From Kiritimatiellia bacterium (lineage in GTDB: Bacteria; Verrucomicrobiota; Kiritimatiellia; UBA8416; JADHWI01): 64,000 bases of DNA. The notes below the pieces were generated by a model. It did no database searches, was not told where the DNA came from, and saw only the letters and a program-made list of their open reading frames with translations. The translations under genes and the position numbers were made by a program. Positions 1-8,469 of this stretch are shown here, one piece after another; within the stretch, counting starts at the first letter, position 1; every line of letters begins with the position of its first letter. Location: the NCBI GenBank assembly GCA_016783565.1, contig JADHWI010000001.1, forward strand, positions 1 to 64,000, given 5' to 3'.

Positions 1-44
1 GTTGGGGACTTGACGACCGAAGTAATACGTGCGACAGTAATACC

Positions 45-269
45 ATGAAAGTCACAACAAAAGGTCAGGTGACGATACCTGCGCGGATTCGTGAGTACCT
101 GGATATCGCACCGCACAGCGATGTCGACTTCCGCATTAGCGGTAACGCCGTCGTCTTGGTCAAGCATGAAGGGGGTGACGATGCCGGCGGGAGGTTTGGT
201 GCATTGCGCGGTGTACTTAAGGGAACTCGCACCACAAAAGAGTGGATGAAAGCAACCAGGGGGAACTGA
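45..269 (+). CDS. AbrB/MazE-type (SpoVT-AbrB) antitoxin
   Basis: MKVTTKGQVTIPARIREYL motif; stop overlaps start of downstream PIN-domain toxin (ATGA). Confidence 0.85.
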   Translation: MKVTTKGQVTIPARIREYLDIAPHSDVDFRISGNAVVLVKHEGGDDAGGRFGALRGVLKGTRTTKEWMKATRGN

Positions 270-679
270 TGCCGGTACTGGTTGACACCAATGTAATCAT
301 TGATGTTCTCACTGACGACCCGCAATGGGCCGACTGGTCAATCGAGCAACTTGAGGCCAACGCCGGCACCGGGTTGACTATCAACCCGGTGGTATATGCT
401 GAGTTGTGTTTCGGCAGTCCCTCTGTTGATTTCGTCGATGATGTCATCAGGAGATTTGCGCTCATCTACCAGGAAGTCCCTCGGCAGGGGCTATTCCGGG
501 CGGCGAAGGCATTTGCCCGCTACAAAGGGAGAAAGGGGACGAAGACGTCAGTGCTTCCCGACTTCTTCATCGGTGGGCATGCTGAAGCCATCGGTATTCC
601 GCTGCTGACACGAGACACCAAGAGGCTGGGCACCTACTTCCCGAGCGTCACACTGATCTGTCCCCAACAACCGGATTGA
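269..679 (+). CDS. VapC-like PIN-domain toxin
   Basis: MPVLVDTNVIIDVL PIN motif; coupled to AbrB-type antitoxin; ATG at 269 preferred over ORF-track start 242. Confidence 0.85.
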   Translation: MPVLVDTNVIIDVLTDDPQWADWSIEQLEANAGTGLTINPVVYAELCFGSPSVDFVDDVIRRFALIYQEVPRQGLFRAAKAFARYKGRKGTKTSVLPDFFIGGHAEAIGIPLLTRDTKRLGTYFPSVTLICPQQPD

Positions 680-739
680 ACGCGACTCCGCTAAGGCCGC
701 GGACGGCCTCGCCGGAGAGGTTCATCCGAGGCGTTGAAC
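662..739 (+). other. attC site (cassette 1/2 boundary)
   Basis: R'' CCCCAAC (662-668), L'' ggattgaac vs L' gttcatcc (extra T), inner hairpins ctccg/cggag and aggcc/ggcct, R' GTTGAAC (733-739). Confidence 0.85.
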
Positions 740-757
740 ACAGATGAAAGGAAAGAA

Positions 758-1330
758 ATGAACGGAACAAACGCATTGCTTGCAGTCACGATACTGGCGG
801 GGTTGATAGTCCCTGCGTCAACTCTAGCCGAAGACAATCATGCATGTCATTCGTGCGCTGCCGGCGAAATTGAGTTCGGATTCTCGGTCGGGTATGTGCG
901 TCTCGACGAGGATCGAGAGCACCACGAAGAGACCGAGCACGATGACCATGACGAACACTATGGCGAGCATGAAACCACAGATGATGGTATTGCGCTCCAC
1001 GTCCACGTTGGAAAACGCTTGGGGGAAGATGGCATACTCGCCCATCTCTCGCTTGGCATCGCAGGCGAGGTAATTTTCGCTGACCATGAGCACTACGCGC
1101 TCATGGGATTCGCCTCCATTTACCCATGGCGAGGCCTGGTGCTCAGCGTCGGCCCGGGGATTGAGTGGGCCGAGCACGAGGGGGAATGGGAATCAGAATT
1201 CTCCACTCACCTGGAGACGGCCTACGTCTTCGACGTAGGGGCGTGGCACATTGGCCCAGTTGTTGACTACTCGAAGACGGATCATGGAGAACACTTCACC
1301 GCTGGGATCCATTTCGGGGTCCACCTATAG
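758..1330 (+). CDS. Hypothetical secreted protein with His/Asp/Glu-rich segment
   Basis: Signal-like N-terminus; HHEETEHDDHDEHYGEHE stretch; ATG at 758 likely start (ORF track starts at 734). Confidence 0.6.
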   Translation: MNGTNALLAVTILAGLIVPASTLAEDNHACHSCAAGEIEFGFSVGYVRLDEDREHHEETEHDDHDEHYGEHETTDDGIALHVHVGKRLGEDGILAHLSLGIAGEVIFADHEHYALMGFASIYPWRGLVLSVGPGIEWAEHEGEWESEFSTHLETAYVFDVGAWHIGPVVDYSKTDHGEHFTAGIHFGVHL

Positions 1331-1332
1331 GT

Positions 1333-1412
1333 GTCCAACAAGATGCCGACACATACCTTGAACAACCGCGCTACGCACGACCTTCCAAGGATGGTCAGGC
1401 ACGACGTTCGGT
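1333..1412 (+). other. attC site (cassette 2/3 boundary)
   Basis: R'' GTCCAAC, L'' tgccgac vs L' gtcaggca (extra base), inner ccttg/caagg, R' GTTCGGT at 1406. Confidence 0.75.
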
Positions 1413-1425
1413 AAGGAGAGAAAGA

Positions 1426-1860
1426 ATGACACGAAATACATGTTTGATCGTTTTACTGCTGTGCCTGTGTAGTTGTGGTGGTGCACCCCCCCCAATAGAA
1501 TTGCCAAGTATTTTGGATGTATCGCTCATGTTTGCAGGTGTTGACAATGCTGACCCTGGCATTCCTGATGTTCCCAAATTTGAGGTAACACCAAGTGATT
1601 ATGGCAAAATCCTTGTTCTCTTTGCTGATCGGCAAAGAGATGGTCGTCCAAGCGCGCGGCGAGGACTGGGTCACATTGACGTCAAAACAACAGACGGTCG
1701 CACCATCGACATTGAACTGTACTCGACAGGAGCCGGGCCAGGTGCGTATCGGATTGGAGATATATATTATCGTGGATCCACAGATGCTGAAATCATTGCT
1801 GTGCTGAAAGAGTGTAACCAGCGAAGCAATACCGCACAAAGCAATGGAGGCGATTCCTAA
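1426..1860 (+). CDS. Hypothetical lipoprotein
   Basis: MTRNTCLIVLLLCLCSCGG lipobox; single-gene cassette. Confidence 0.6.
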   Translation: MTRNTCLIVLLLCLCSCGGAPPPIELPSILDVSLMFAGVDNADPGIPDVPKFEVTPSDYGKILVLFADRQRDGRPSARRGLGHIDVKTTDGRTIDIELYSTGAGPGAYRIGDIYYRGSTDAEIIAVLKECNQRSNTAQSNGGDS

Positions 1861-1899
1861 AACCGCGGTTTCAGGAACACCTCATTGCAGCCGTTCGCC
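1831..1899 (+). other. attC site (cassette 3/4 boundary)
   Basis: R'' ACCGCAC (TACCGCAC vs expected TACCGAAC, 7/8), L'' gcaatggagg vs L' cctcattgc (extra G), inner ttcct..aaaccgcggttt..aggaa, R' GTTCGCC at 1893. Confidence 0.75.
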
Positions 1900-1925
1900 A
1901 TACTGAAGAAAAGGAAAGATTAAAA

Positions 1926-2609
1926 ATGAAACGATTATTCATTGCAGCACTATTTATGACTACTATCGCACTGCAGTCACTATTTGCAGGAGATGGGAAA
2001 AAATCTGAATTACCCAAAGTCTTAATTATTGGAGATTCCATATCCATTGGATATACCCCCCACGTTAAGAAAGCCTTGGAGGGCAAGGCGGTAGTAAAGC
2101 ATCACAGAGGCAATGCAGGACCTACCATACGGGGACTTGCCAACATAGAGAAATGGCTGGGTGATACCAAGTGGGATGTCATCCATTTCAACTGGGGACT
2201 TTGGGACATGTACGGATGGGAGTACTGGAAGCAGGATCGCTCACCCGCGAAGTATAAAGAAAGGCTCGAGAAACTTGTCAGCCGTCTGAAAGACACTGGA
2301 GCCATACTTATTTGGGCCACCACAACGCCCGCTTGTCCCATGCCTGAGATAAGCATGGTAAAGAGATTCAAAGAAGGCAGCGCTGTTGTTTCCCCTGAAA
2401 CGGAAAAGAAGTACCTTGAGGTGGCCAGGGAGGTAATGAAGAAACACAACATCACTATGAATGACTTGCATAAACTGATAAAAGACAAGCGAAAGCTATA
2501 TGCGAAGGCAGACAATGATGTCCACTACAACACGGCAGGCCAAAAGAAACTGGCAGAGCGAGTCGCGATTGCAATACAAGAGAGCTTAAAAGGCGAACAA
2601 ACAAATTGA
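1926..2609 (+). CDS. SGNH/GDSL-type hydrolase, secreted
   Basis: Signal peptide; KVLIIGDSISIGY block I; NDVHYNTAGQKKLAE catalytic DxxH-type block. Confidence 0.75.
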   Translation: MKRLFIAALFMTTIALQSLFAGDGKKSELPKVLIIGDSISIGYTPHVKKALEGKAVVKHHRGNAGPTIRGLANIEKWLGDTKWDVIHFNWGLWDMYGWEYWKQDRSPAKYKERLEKLVSRLKDTGAILIWATTTPACPMPEISMVKRFKEGSAVVSPETEKKYLEVAREVMKKHNITMNDLHKLIKDKRKLYAKADNDVHYNTAGQKKLAERVAIAIQESLKGEQTN

Positions 2610-2660
2610 CCACTACAAATCAAACGCCGTTTGATTTGAGGGTCATTCAAAGCGTTCGAT
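2592..2660 (+). other. attC site (cassette 4/5 boundary)
   Basis: R'' GGCGAAC exactly complementary to cassette start GTTCGCC at 1893; L'' aattgacc vs L' ggtcatt (extra T); inner caaatcaaac/gtttgatttg; R' GTTCGAT at 2654. Confidence 0.85.
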
Positions 2661-2669
2661 GGAGAGAGA

Positions 2670-3893
2670 ATGAAATCTACACTGATCGCTATGGCAACTG
2701 CATTCTTGCTGCCTGCGTACCACGGTCATGCAGGGGATTACTACGCGATTCCGGGCAAGGGAAATGCTGAGAATCCGGGTACAATGTCGCATCCCTGGGG
2801 AACGCTGGAACAAGCTGCACGAGAAGGGAAACTCACCAAGTTGAGGGGTGGCGACCGAGTTCTCCTTGGTTCCGGCTATCACGGCCATGTGCAGTTTCAG
2901 GGAGAGAACAAGACAATGGTCGTCATAGAGCCGATGAAGGGACAGAAGCCAGAACTTGGAAGACTGACCATCACAAAAGGCTCAAACTGGACCGTCAGGA
3001 GGTTGACAATAAGCCCTTCCTGCGGAGACAAGAAATATAAAGGAAGCATTGTGACCATTGCGGAGGGAGGCTCCTCACACACCGTTATTCTTGAAGATTG
3101 CTTTGTCCACACAACAACCAACACCTCAAAATGGGGCCCAGCAGATTGGACGGGAGCAAACTCAGGCATATTCATGGGAAGGCACGGAAAGAACCTTACG
3201 TTGAGAAACAACTACGTTCTTAACACCCGGTTTGGCATATCCTTGTGCGCTTACGATTCCCTTTGTGAGGGAAATGTTGTCTCCGATTTCTCAGGTGACG
3301 GCATCCGAATAACTCGAGACGGTATTACTGTGCAGCTGAATGTCATCAAGAATGTATACGTTGGCGAGGAAGATGGAGACAAGAACCATGATGACGCCAT
3401 TCAGTGCTTCCTATTCAACAAAGGAACAGGCACGGTTCGAAACGTTGATGTTCGACACAACCTGATCATGAACCAGGAGGAGGAAGGCCGTCCTTATGCT
3501 ACCATTTTCCAGGCCATAGGATTCTTCGATGGTCCGCTGGTGAACTTCCGTGTTGAGGGAAACGTAATCGGCGTTAAGCACTGGCACGGAGTGAGCCTGT
3601 ATGATGCCCAGAACTGCACCATAATCAACAATGTAGTCTTCAATCCTTGGGGCGGTCGGTTTACCCCATGGGTCATGCTGGGCTCAAAGCAGAATAAGGC
3701 GCGCGGCAACACGGTCACCGGAAACTACGCCCACAAGTTCAACTTCAAGGCGGATCCGTCAGTCAAGAGCTCGGACAACAAAGAGGTAACAGACAAGGTG
3801 TTCCTGGCGGCGAGGAGAAGATTGATTGATACAATCAACAAGAGATTCGAAGATCGACATCCTGTCGCCGGGCGAAGAAGACTCAAGAGGTAA
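2670..3893 (+). CDS. Right-handed parallel beta-helix protein (pectate lyase-like fold), secreted
   Basis: Repeated N-x-(I/V)-x-x-N-type beta-helix repeats (NNYVLNTRFGISL, CEGNVVSDFSGDGIRI, VEGNVIG, IINNVVFNP). Confidence 0.65.
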   Translation: MKSTLIAMATAFLLPAYHGHAGDYYAIPGKGNAENPGTMSHPWGTLEQAAREGKLTKLRGGDRVLLGSGYHGHVQFQGENKTMVVIEPMKGQKPELGRLTITKGSNWTVRRLTISPSCGDKKYKGSIVTIAEGGSSHTVILEDCFVHTTTNTSKWGPADWTGANSGIFMGRHGKNLTLRNNYVLNTRFGISLCAYDSLCEGNVVSDFSGDGIRITRDGITVQLNVIKNVYVGEEDGDKNHDDAIQCFLFNKGTGTVRNVDVRHNLIMNQEEEGRPYATIFQAIGFFDGPLVNFRVEGNVIGVKHWHGVSLYDAQNCTIINNVVFNPWGGRFTPWVMLGSKQNKARGNTVTGNYAHKFNFKADPSVKSSDNKEVTDKVFLAARRRLIDTINKRFEDRHPVAGRRRLKR

Positions 3894-4159
3894 ACCTATC
3901 AAGAATCAGACTCATCGATCGGGACAATTTACCTTATTGTCGCGTAGCCGCGCCAAAAGGTGATTGTAAACATTCGGATCAATAGATTTGATGTTCCGCA
4001 ATAGTTCTGGTATGAATATAGTTATGAATAAAAGCATAACGAGACTTGGTAAAATAGGAGACAAAAGGAACGATGACTTCGTACCTGGTTCGCCAAGTTC
4101 TCGCTTGGACCTTGTATGGCCTCTGACGGAGGAAGTCGCATCTTTAAGTCAACATCACG

Positions 4160-4618
4160 ATGTTAAACGAAGACTACAAAGAAATGTTACAGTCGTTAAT
4201 CGGCGAGAACGTTAAATTTATTCTCGTCGGTGCATACGCTCTCGCTGCTCATGGCTACCCCCGTGCAACCATGGATATTGATATATGGGTAATGCCAGCT
4301 CCTGACAATGCTGATGCTGTTTTAAAAGCATTAAATAAATTTGGGGCACCCCTTCACGGGTTGACATCCGATGATCTTCTAAAGCCGGATACCATTTTCC
4401 AGATTGGTGTGGCCCCGAGAAGAATAGATATTATCACTGGAGTTTCGGGACTGGATTTTGAGTCTGCATTTGCAAACTCAATACGAACAGAAATTGAAGG
4501 CTTAATGATTAACATCCCCTCACTAGATGACCTTATCTGCAACAAGAAAGCATCAGGAAGATCAAAAGATATAGCCGATGCTGAAGCATTAGAGAGCCTT
4601 AAATTATCCGATCTCTGA
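4160..4618 (+). CDS. Nucleotidyltransferase-fold protein
   Basis: VKFILVGAYALAAHGYPRATMDIDIWV: GG/A-Yx..DxD nucleotidyltransferase signature. Confidence 0.65.
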   Translation: MLNEDYKEMLQSLIGENVKFILVGAYALAAHGYPRATMDIDIWVMPAPDNADAVLKALNKFGAPLHGLTSDDLLKPDTIFQIGVAPRRIDIITGVSGLDFESAFANSIRTEIEGLMINIPSLDDLICNKKASGRSKDIADAEALESLKLSDL

Positions 4619-4619
4619 T

Positions 4620-4680
4620 ATGAACCTGACTGTTCATAGCCGCGCTTTCATCGCGCCTACTTCAGCAGGTTATGTTTGCC
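4620..4680 (+). other. Degenerate attC-like site
   Basis: L'' aacctgactg vs L' cagcaggtt (extra A), inner gcgcg/cgcgc, R' GTTTGCC (4674-4680) confirmed by complementary R'' CGGCAAAAC at 5019; own R'' not clear. Confidence 0.55.
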
Positions 4681-4745
4681 GCAACTATGTGTGCTATTGT
4701 GTTCACCTAGTAGACATAGGCACACACTACAACAGAAGCTTAACC

Positions 4746-4916
4746 ATGTCTCAGACCGTAACACTCAAACTTGACGATGCCGTCTATCAGAAGTTCAAAG
4801 GGTTGGCCGCTCACGTCAACCGGCCCCTCTCAAATTTTATTCAGACGGCTGCACTTCGCTTCGTAGAGGAGCACGAGGTCGTTGACGAATACGAAATGGC
4901 TGAAATCAAAGCTTAA
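4746..4916 (+). CDS. Ribbon-helix-helix (CopG-like) antitoxin-type protein, apparently orphan
   Basis: MSQTVTLKLDDAVYQKFKGLAAHVNRPLSNFIQTA; no toxin ORF adjacent. Confidence 0.6.
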   Translation: MSQTVTLKLDDAVYQKFKGLAAHVNRPLSNFIQTAALRFVEEHEVVDEYEMAEIKA

Positions 4917-5018
4917 AAAATAGGGACACACCCTTTATGCTATCAATTAAGCATAAATGACCCGTAACAGGTGGCGTATTTAATCATTCTGCACCAAGGG
5001 ACTTCTGGACCATGATTT

Positions 5019-5101
5019 CGGCAAAACAAGATTCTCGATGCGATTTCTGAACAACGAAGATTTTCAGCGTTATCCAGAAACGCATCAGAATGACGTTGGA
5101 C
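5019..5101 (+). other. attC site
   Basis: R'' CGGCAAAAC, long arms gattctcgatgcgatttctg / cagaaacgcatcagaatgac (two extra unpaired bases), R' GTTGGAC (5095-5101) matches GTTRRRY. Confidence 0.8.
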
Positions 5102-5131
5102 ATGTAGATGAATATCGGAAGGAAGTGAGAA

Positions 5132-6013
5132 ATGATTGATCAGCTCAGCAGAAGATTGTTTATTAAGAGCTCAGTATTTGCTGCAGGTGCGGCGGCGCTA
5201 GGGATAGTGGAGCTTACCTATGCCACGCAAGGAGATTCGTGTCGCTGGGCACTACTTTCAGATACGCATATTCCGGCTGATAAAACCGAAAAGTACCGCG
5301 GTTACTCAATGATTGATAACATGGATAATGTTGTCCCCGGTGTTGCCGTGTCAAAACCTGATGGTATTGGAATTACCGGCGATATTGCGCGTCTGTCAGG
5401 CAAATCGGAGGACTATCTGGTTGTAAAAGAGTATGTCGACAAACTCACTCTGGTGGCGCCCGTCTTTATGGCTCTTGGAAATCATGACCACTTTAAGAAC
5501 TTTAACGCGGCTTTTCCCTCAACATCCGGAGAAAAAGCACAAGTCAAGGGTAAGCACGTCACTGTAGTTAATTCAGGGCCTGTGCGTTTGATCTTTCTGG
5601 ATTCACTTCAAATCACAAACTATGTCGCCGGGCGACTGGGACAGGCACAGCGCAATTGGCTGCAGAAATATTTGACTAAATCGGATAAAAAACCAACGAT
5701 TCTTCTCTTGCATCATTCCTTTGGCGGAGGCGACGGTGATTTACAGGATGACTTAAGGTTCTTCAAAGTAATACAACCGCATCGCAATGTGAAAGCGGTT
5801 ATTTATGGACACTCGCATTGCTACCGCTTTTCCAAGCAAGATGATCTGGATTTGATCAACCTTCCGTCTACCGCTTACGTCTTCAACAATAAGTTTCCCG
5901 TTGGCTGGGTGGATGCTGAATTTTCAGCTACAGGAGCATCATTGAAACTCAGGGCAATCGCGGGCAATAAAGCAGACGAAGGTAAAGTCACAAAGATTAA
6001 GTGGCGAAGCTGA
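5132..6013 (+). CDS. Calcineurin-like metallophosphoesterase with Tat-like signal
   Basis: SRRLFIKSSVFAAGAAALG signal; LLSDTHIP, GDIARL, GNHDHF, HHSFGGG, YGHSHCY motifs. Confidence 0.85.
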   Translation: MIDQLSRRLFIKSSVFAAGAAALGIVELTYATQGDSCRWALLSDTHIPADKTEKYRGYSMIDNMDNVVPGVAVSKPDGIGITGDIARLSGKSEDYLVVKEYVDKLTLVAPVFMALGNHDHFKNFNAAFPSTSGEKAQVKGKHVTVVNSGPVRLIFLDSLQITNYVAGRLGQAQRNWLQKYLTKSDKKPTILLLHHSFGGGDGDLQDDLRFFKVIQPHRNVKAVIYGHSHCYRFSKQDDLDLINLPSTAYVFNNKFPVGWVDAEFSATGASLKLRAIAGNKADEGKVTKIKWRS

Positions 6014-6048
6014 TTGCATTAGAATACAAAAAAGCTACTACAAAAGGA

Positions 6049-6101
6049 GCCAAAACACTGCAGAGCTACGTCGCTAAACGCGCCGAGTCTGAGTGTGAAC
6101 A
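6049..6101 (+). other. Candidate degenerate attC-like site
   Basis: acactGcag / ctgagtgt arms with extra base; R'' (GCCAAAAC) and R' (GTGAACA) deviate from consensus. Confidence 0.35.
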
Positions 6102-6114
6102 TTCAACACAGAAA

Positions 6115-6465
6115 ATGAAGAAGAACATAGCAGCAATACTGATTACGTTCACCGTGGGGCTGATCTTCGCCTTGACCATGGCCGTATCAAACATGCGAGT
6201 CCCTCATCGCGGCTTTCCTTTTCTATTGGATCTTCTTCACTTCAGCTTGCCACGGTGGGCGAGGATGCCCGCATACTTCGCTGGGCCAACCGTTGGCATT
6301 ATCCTTCAAATCACTAGTCTGGTGTTTGTCATCCGCAAACGTTTCTCGGGACTCTCGAGGCGCCAGCGCATAATATGTTGCATTGTTTGGTCACTGCTCC
6401 TTGTGATATTCTTGCTGGTGTGTGGATACTTTACGATGGCTTCGGTCGTGTCGTGGTTTGGATAG
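6115..6465 (+). CDS. Hypothetical small membrane protein (about 3 TM segments)
   Basis: MKKNIAAILITFTVGLIFALTMA..; hydrophobic segments; ATG 6115 preferred over the long N-terminal extension from 6001. Confidence 0.5.
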   Translation: MKKNIAAILITFTVGLIFALTMAVSNMRVPHRGFPFLLDLLHFSLPRWARMPAYFAGPTVGIILQITSLVFVIRKRFSGLSRRQRIICCIVWSLLLVIFLLVCGYFTMASVVSWFG

Positions 6466-6474
6466 AAAGGACTA

Positions 6475-6660
6475 TGTGTCGAATCGGGTGCCTGTGACTG
6501 ACTGAGAAATCCTCAGCCAGCCACAGGTCCCACACCACCAATCATGCGGGTCCGCACTTGACGGTTCCGATCAGGCGATCAGGGTTGCCCCCCCCGCTCG
6601 GTTACCCTCACGAAGTTGGCTTCACGTAGTCGTTCACGTTTTCACGTGCGGTCCTCCTAC
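6475..6660 (-). other. Structured non-coding insert, possible group II intron remnant
   Basis: On the minus strand cctgtggctggctgag / ctcagtcagtcacagg forms a 16-bp stem with two G-U wobbles, plus tgcgg/ccgca hairpin; no ORF; lies within the cassette array. Confidence 0.3.
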
Positions 6661-6714
6661 AGGAAACTTGCACCCCGTTTACAACACGCCCATGCTGGGC
6701 GTACACAAAGCATT

Positions 6715-6759
6715 GCACAGCGACGTGGTAAACCGCGCGCGTGAACGCAGCCGTTGTGC
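6715..6759 (+). other. Cassette boundary / attC-like site
   Basis: R' GTTGTGC at 6753 with GCACAGC at 6715 able to pair; boundary confirmed by exact complement GGGCACAAC at 7423. Confidence 0.5.
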
Positions 6760-6843
6760 CCGAAAGAATAGGCTAGACGCATGCGCCAACCATTGCATAC
6801 TATATATGCACACACACAGGAAACTATATGCATGGAGAAACCT

Positions 6844-7038
6844 ATGAGAACAACCCTTGATCTCCCCGCTCCCCTCATTGCTGAGGCGATGAAGGCCACG
6901 CACCAGCGCACGAAGACTGCCGTCATCGTGACTGCACTCGAGGATCTCGTGCGCAAGAGTCGTATCCATGGTATCACGAAGTTCAAAGGGAAAGTTGACC
7001 TCGATATAGACCTGAATACGCTACGGAAGCGCTCATGA
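6844..7038 (+). CDS. vapB: VapB-type antitoxin
   Basis: MRTTLDLPAPLIAEAMKATHQRTKTAVIVTALEDL; upstream of PIN toxin with ATGA overlap. Confidence 0.8.
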   Translation: MRTTLDLPAPLIAEAMKATHQRTKTAVIVTALEDLVRKSRIHGITKFKGKVDLDIDLNTLRKRS

Positions 7039-7412
7039 GCGTGCTGATCGATAGCTCCATATGGGTTGAGTACTTCCGTGGTTCAGCGAACGACGGAAGA
7101 CTCGACTTCTTGATTGAAGAGAATCTTATTGTAGTGAACGACCTCATTCTTGCCGAATTGATTCCGGCGTTGCACCTGAGGCGACAACGCAAATTGATTG
7201 GCCTTATGCGAGAGATCGTCTGTCCGCCTTTGGAAGTGGACTGGGATGATCTTATCCAAATGCAGATCGCTTGTCTAAAGAATGGGATCAACAAGGTTGG
7301 CATCCCTGACCTCATGATCGCACAACATGCGATTCAGAATCATCTGGAACTGTACACACGGGCCAAGCACTTCAAACTCATAGCACGACATGTCCCGTTG
7401 GCCCTGCATTGA
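7035..7412 (+). CDS. vapC: VapC PIN-domain toxin
   Basis: MSVLIDSSIWVEYFRG PIN motif. Confidence 0.9.
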   Translation: MSVLIDSSIWVEYFRGSANDGRLDFLIEENLIVVNDLILAELIPALHLRRQRKLIGLMREIVCPPLEVDWDDLIQMQIACLKNGINKVGIPDLMIAQHAIQNHLELYTRAKHFKLIARHVPLALH

Positions 7413-7424
7413 GACCACGAGAGG

Positions 7425-7493
7425 GCACAACAAAGTTGCTAGTAAGGCCGCGCGATGCGAGCCCTCACAGGTCCGGTGAGCACTACGTTAGGT
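7425..7493 (+). other. attC site
   Basis: R'' GCACAAC (GGGCACAAC complementary to cassette start GTTGTGCCC at 6753), L'' agttgct vs L' agcact (extra T), R' GTTAGGT. Confidence 0.85.
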
Positions 7494-7500
7494 AAACAAC

Positions 7501-8439
7501 ATGGAGACAAAGATGATATGTAGGAATGTTGCGGTCTGTGTCGCATGCGCTTTACTTCTATCCGGCTTTACCGGGTGTACAGCGAACCGCGCCGGATGGG
7601 AATTGAAAAAGATCGGTGAGATCGGCGATTTCAACTGGCCTGAAGCGATTCGCGTGGACCACGAAGCCAAGCGCGTATTCGTCGCAAATATCGAAACCTC
7701 GACAAAGGGGGGCTGGGAAGCCGACGGGAAAGGCTTCATCTCTGTGCTGTATCCTGACGGTTCGGTGATCGAGCGAAAATGGCGGAGCAGCAATGCGGAC
7801 TTTACATTCAATGCACCCAAGGGCATGACGATACTTAACGAGCATCTGTATATCGCGGATATCTCGAGATTATTGGTCTGCCCGTTAGATGCAGAGAAAC
7901 CTATCCGCGTGATAGATATTCCCGGCGCGCAATGGCTAAACGATATCTCGACAGATGGGAATGACTTATATGTGTCCGATACAAAATCTGCCAAGGCTTA
8001 CAGAGTCGATCTCATCACCGGCACACATAATGAAATTAAAGCTCCTGAGTGGATCAACGGTATTACATCGCACAAGGGCCATCTTTACTGTGTCAGCATT
8101 AAGCTGCACGAGCTTTATGAACTCGACCCTTCCGGGGAGCGAGATCCCATTCCTTTTGGCCTGAAAGAGTACTTTGTTGGTCCGGACGGAATTGAAGTAC
8201 TAAAGGACGATTCGTTTATCATCTCAGACGTGAAGGGTGATAGACTGCTTCATGTCACAGCTGACAGAAAGTACGTCAGTACTCTAGCGGAGGTGCCCTG
8301 TCCTGCTGATATCGCAATTGACCCCAAGCGCAACCTACTCTATGCACCATCATTGTTCGAGAACAAGGTGACAATATTCAAACTAACGAGTCTACCTAAT
8401 ACAAAACCTAACAAGCCGGATGCAAATAGCCGCGACTGA
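7501..8439 (+). CDS. SMP-30/NHL-like beta-propeller lipoprotein
   Basis: Lipobox LLLSGFTGCTA; repeated propeller motifs (GMTILNEHLYIADI, NDISTDGNDLYVSD, DGIEVLKDDSFIISD). Confidence 0.65.
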   Translation: METKMICRNVAVCVACALLLSGFTGCTANRAGWELKKIGEIGDFNWPEAIRVDHEAKRVFVANIETSTKGGWEADGKGFISVLYPDGSVIERKWRSSNADFTFNAPKGMTILNEHLYIADISRLLVCPLDAEKPIRVIDIPGAQWLNDISTDGNDLYVSDTKSAKAYRVDLITGTHNEIKAPEWINGITSHKGHLYCVSIKLHELYELDPSGERDPIPFGLKEYFVGPDGIEVLKDDSFIISDVKGDRLLHVTADRKYVSTLAEVPCPADIAIDPKRNLLYAPSLFENKVTIFKLTSLPNTKPNKPDANSRD

Positions 8440-8454
8440 TCCGCGGCGTTCGCT
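8406..8454 (+). other. attC site (short)
   Basis: R'' ACCTAAC exactly complementary to cassette start GTTAGGT at 7487; gccggat/atccgcggc arms; R' GTTCGCT at 8448. Confidence 0.8.
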
Positions 8455-8469
8455 ATAATAGGAGATATT

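Noticed and set aside
4934-4957. tttatgct/agcataaa hairpin as an attC site or terminator
   Set aside because: No R''/R' boxes and no T-tract; cassette end is better placed at 5019-5101.
6001-6114. N-terminal 38 residues of the 154-aa ORF
   Set aside because: Overlaps the end of the metallophosphoesterase and an attC-like spacer; signal/TM-like protein starts naturally at ATG 6115.
6588-6600. Poly-C tract as a phase-variation switch
   Set aside because: No ORF reads through it; homopolymer may be a sequencing artefact.
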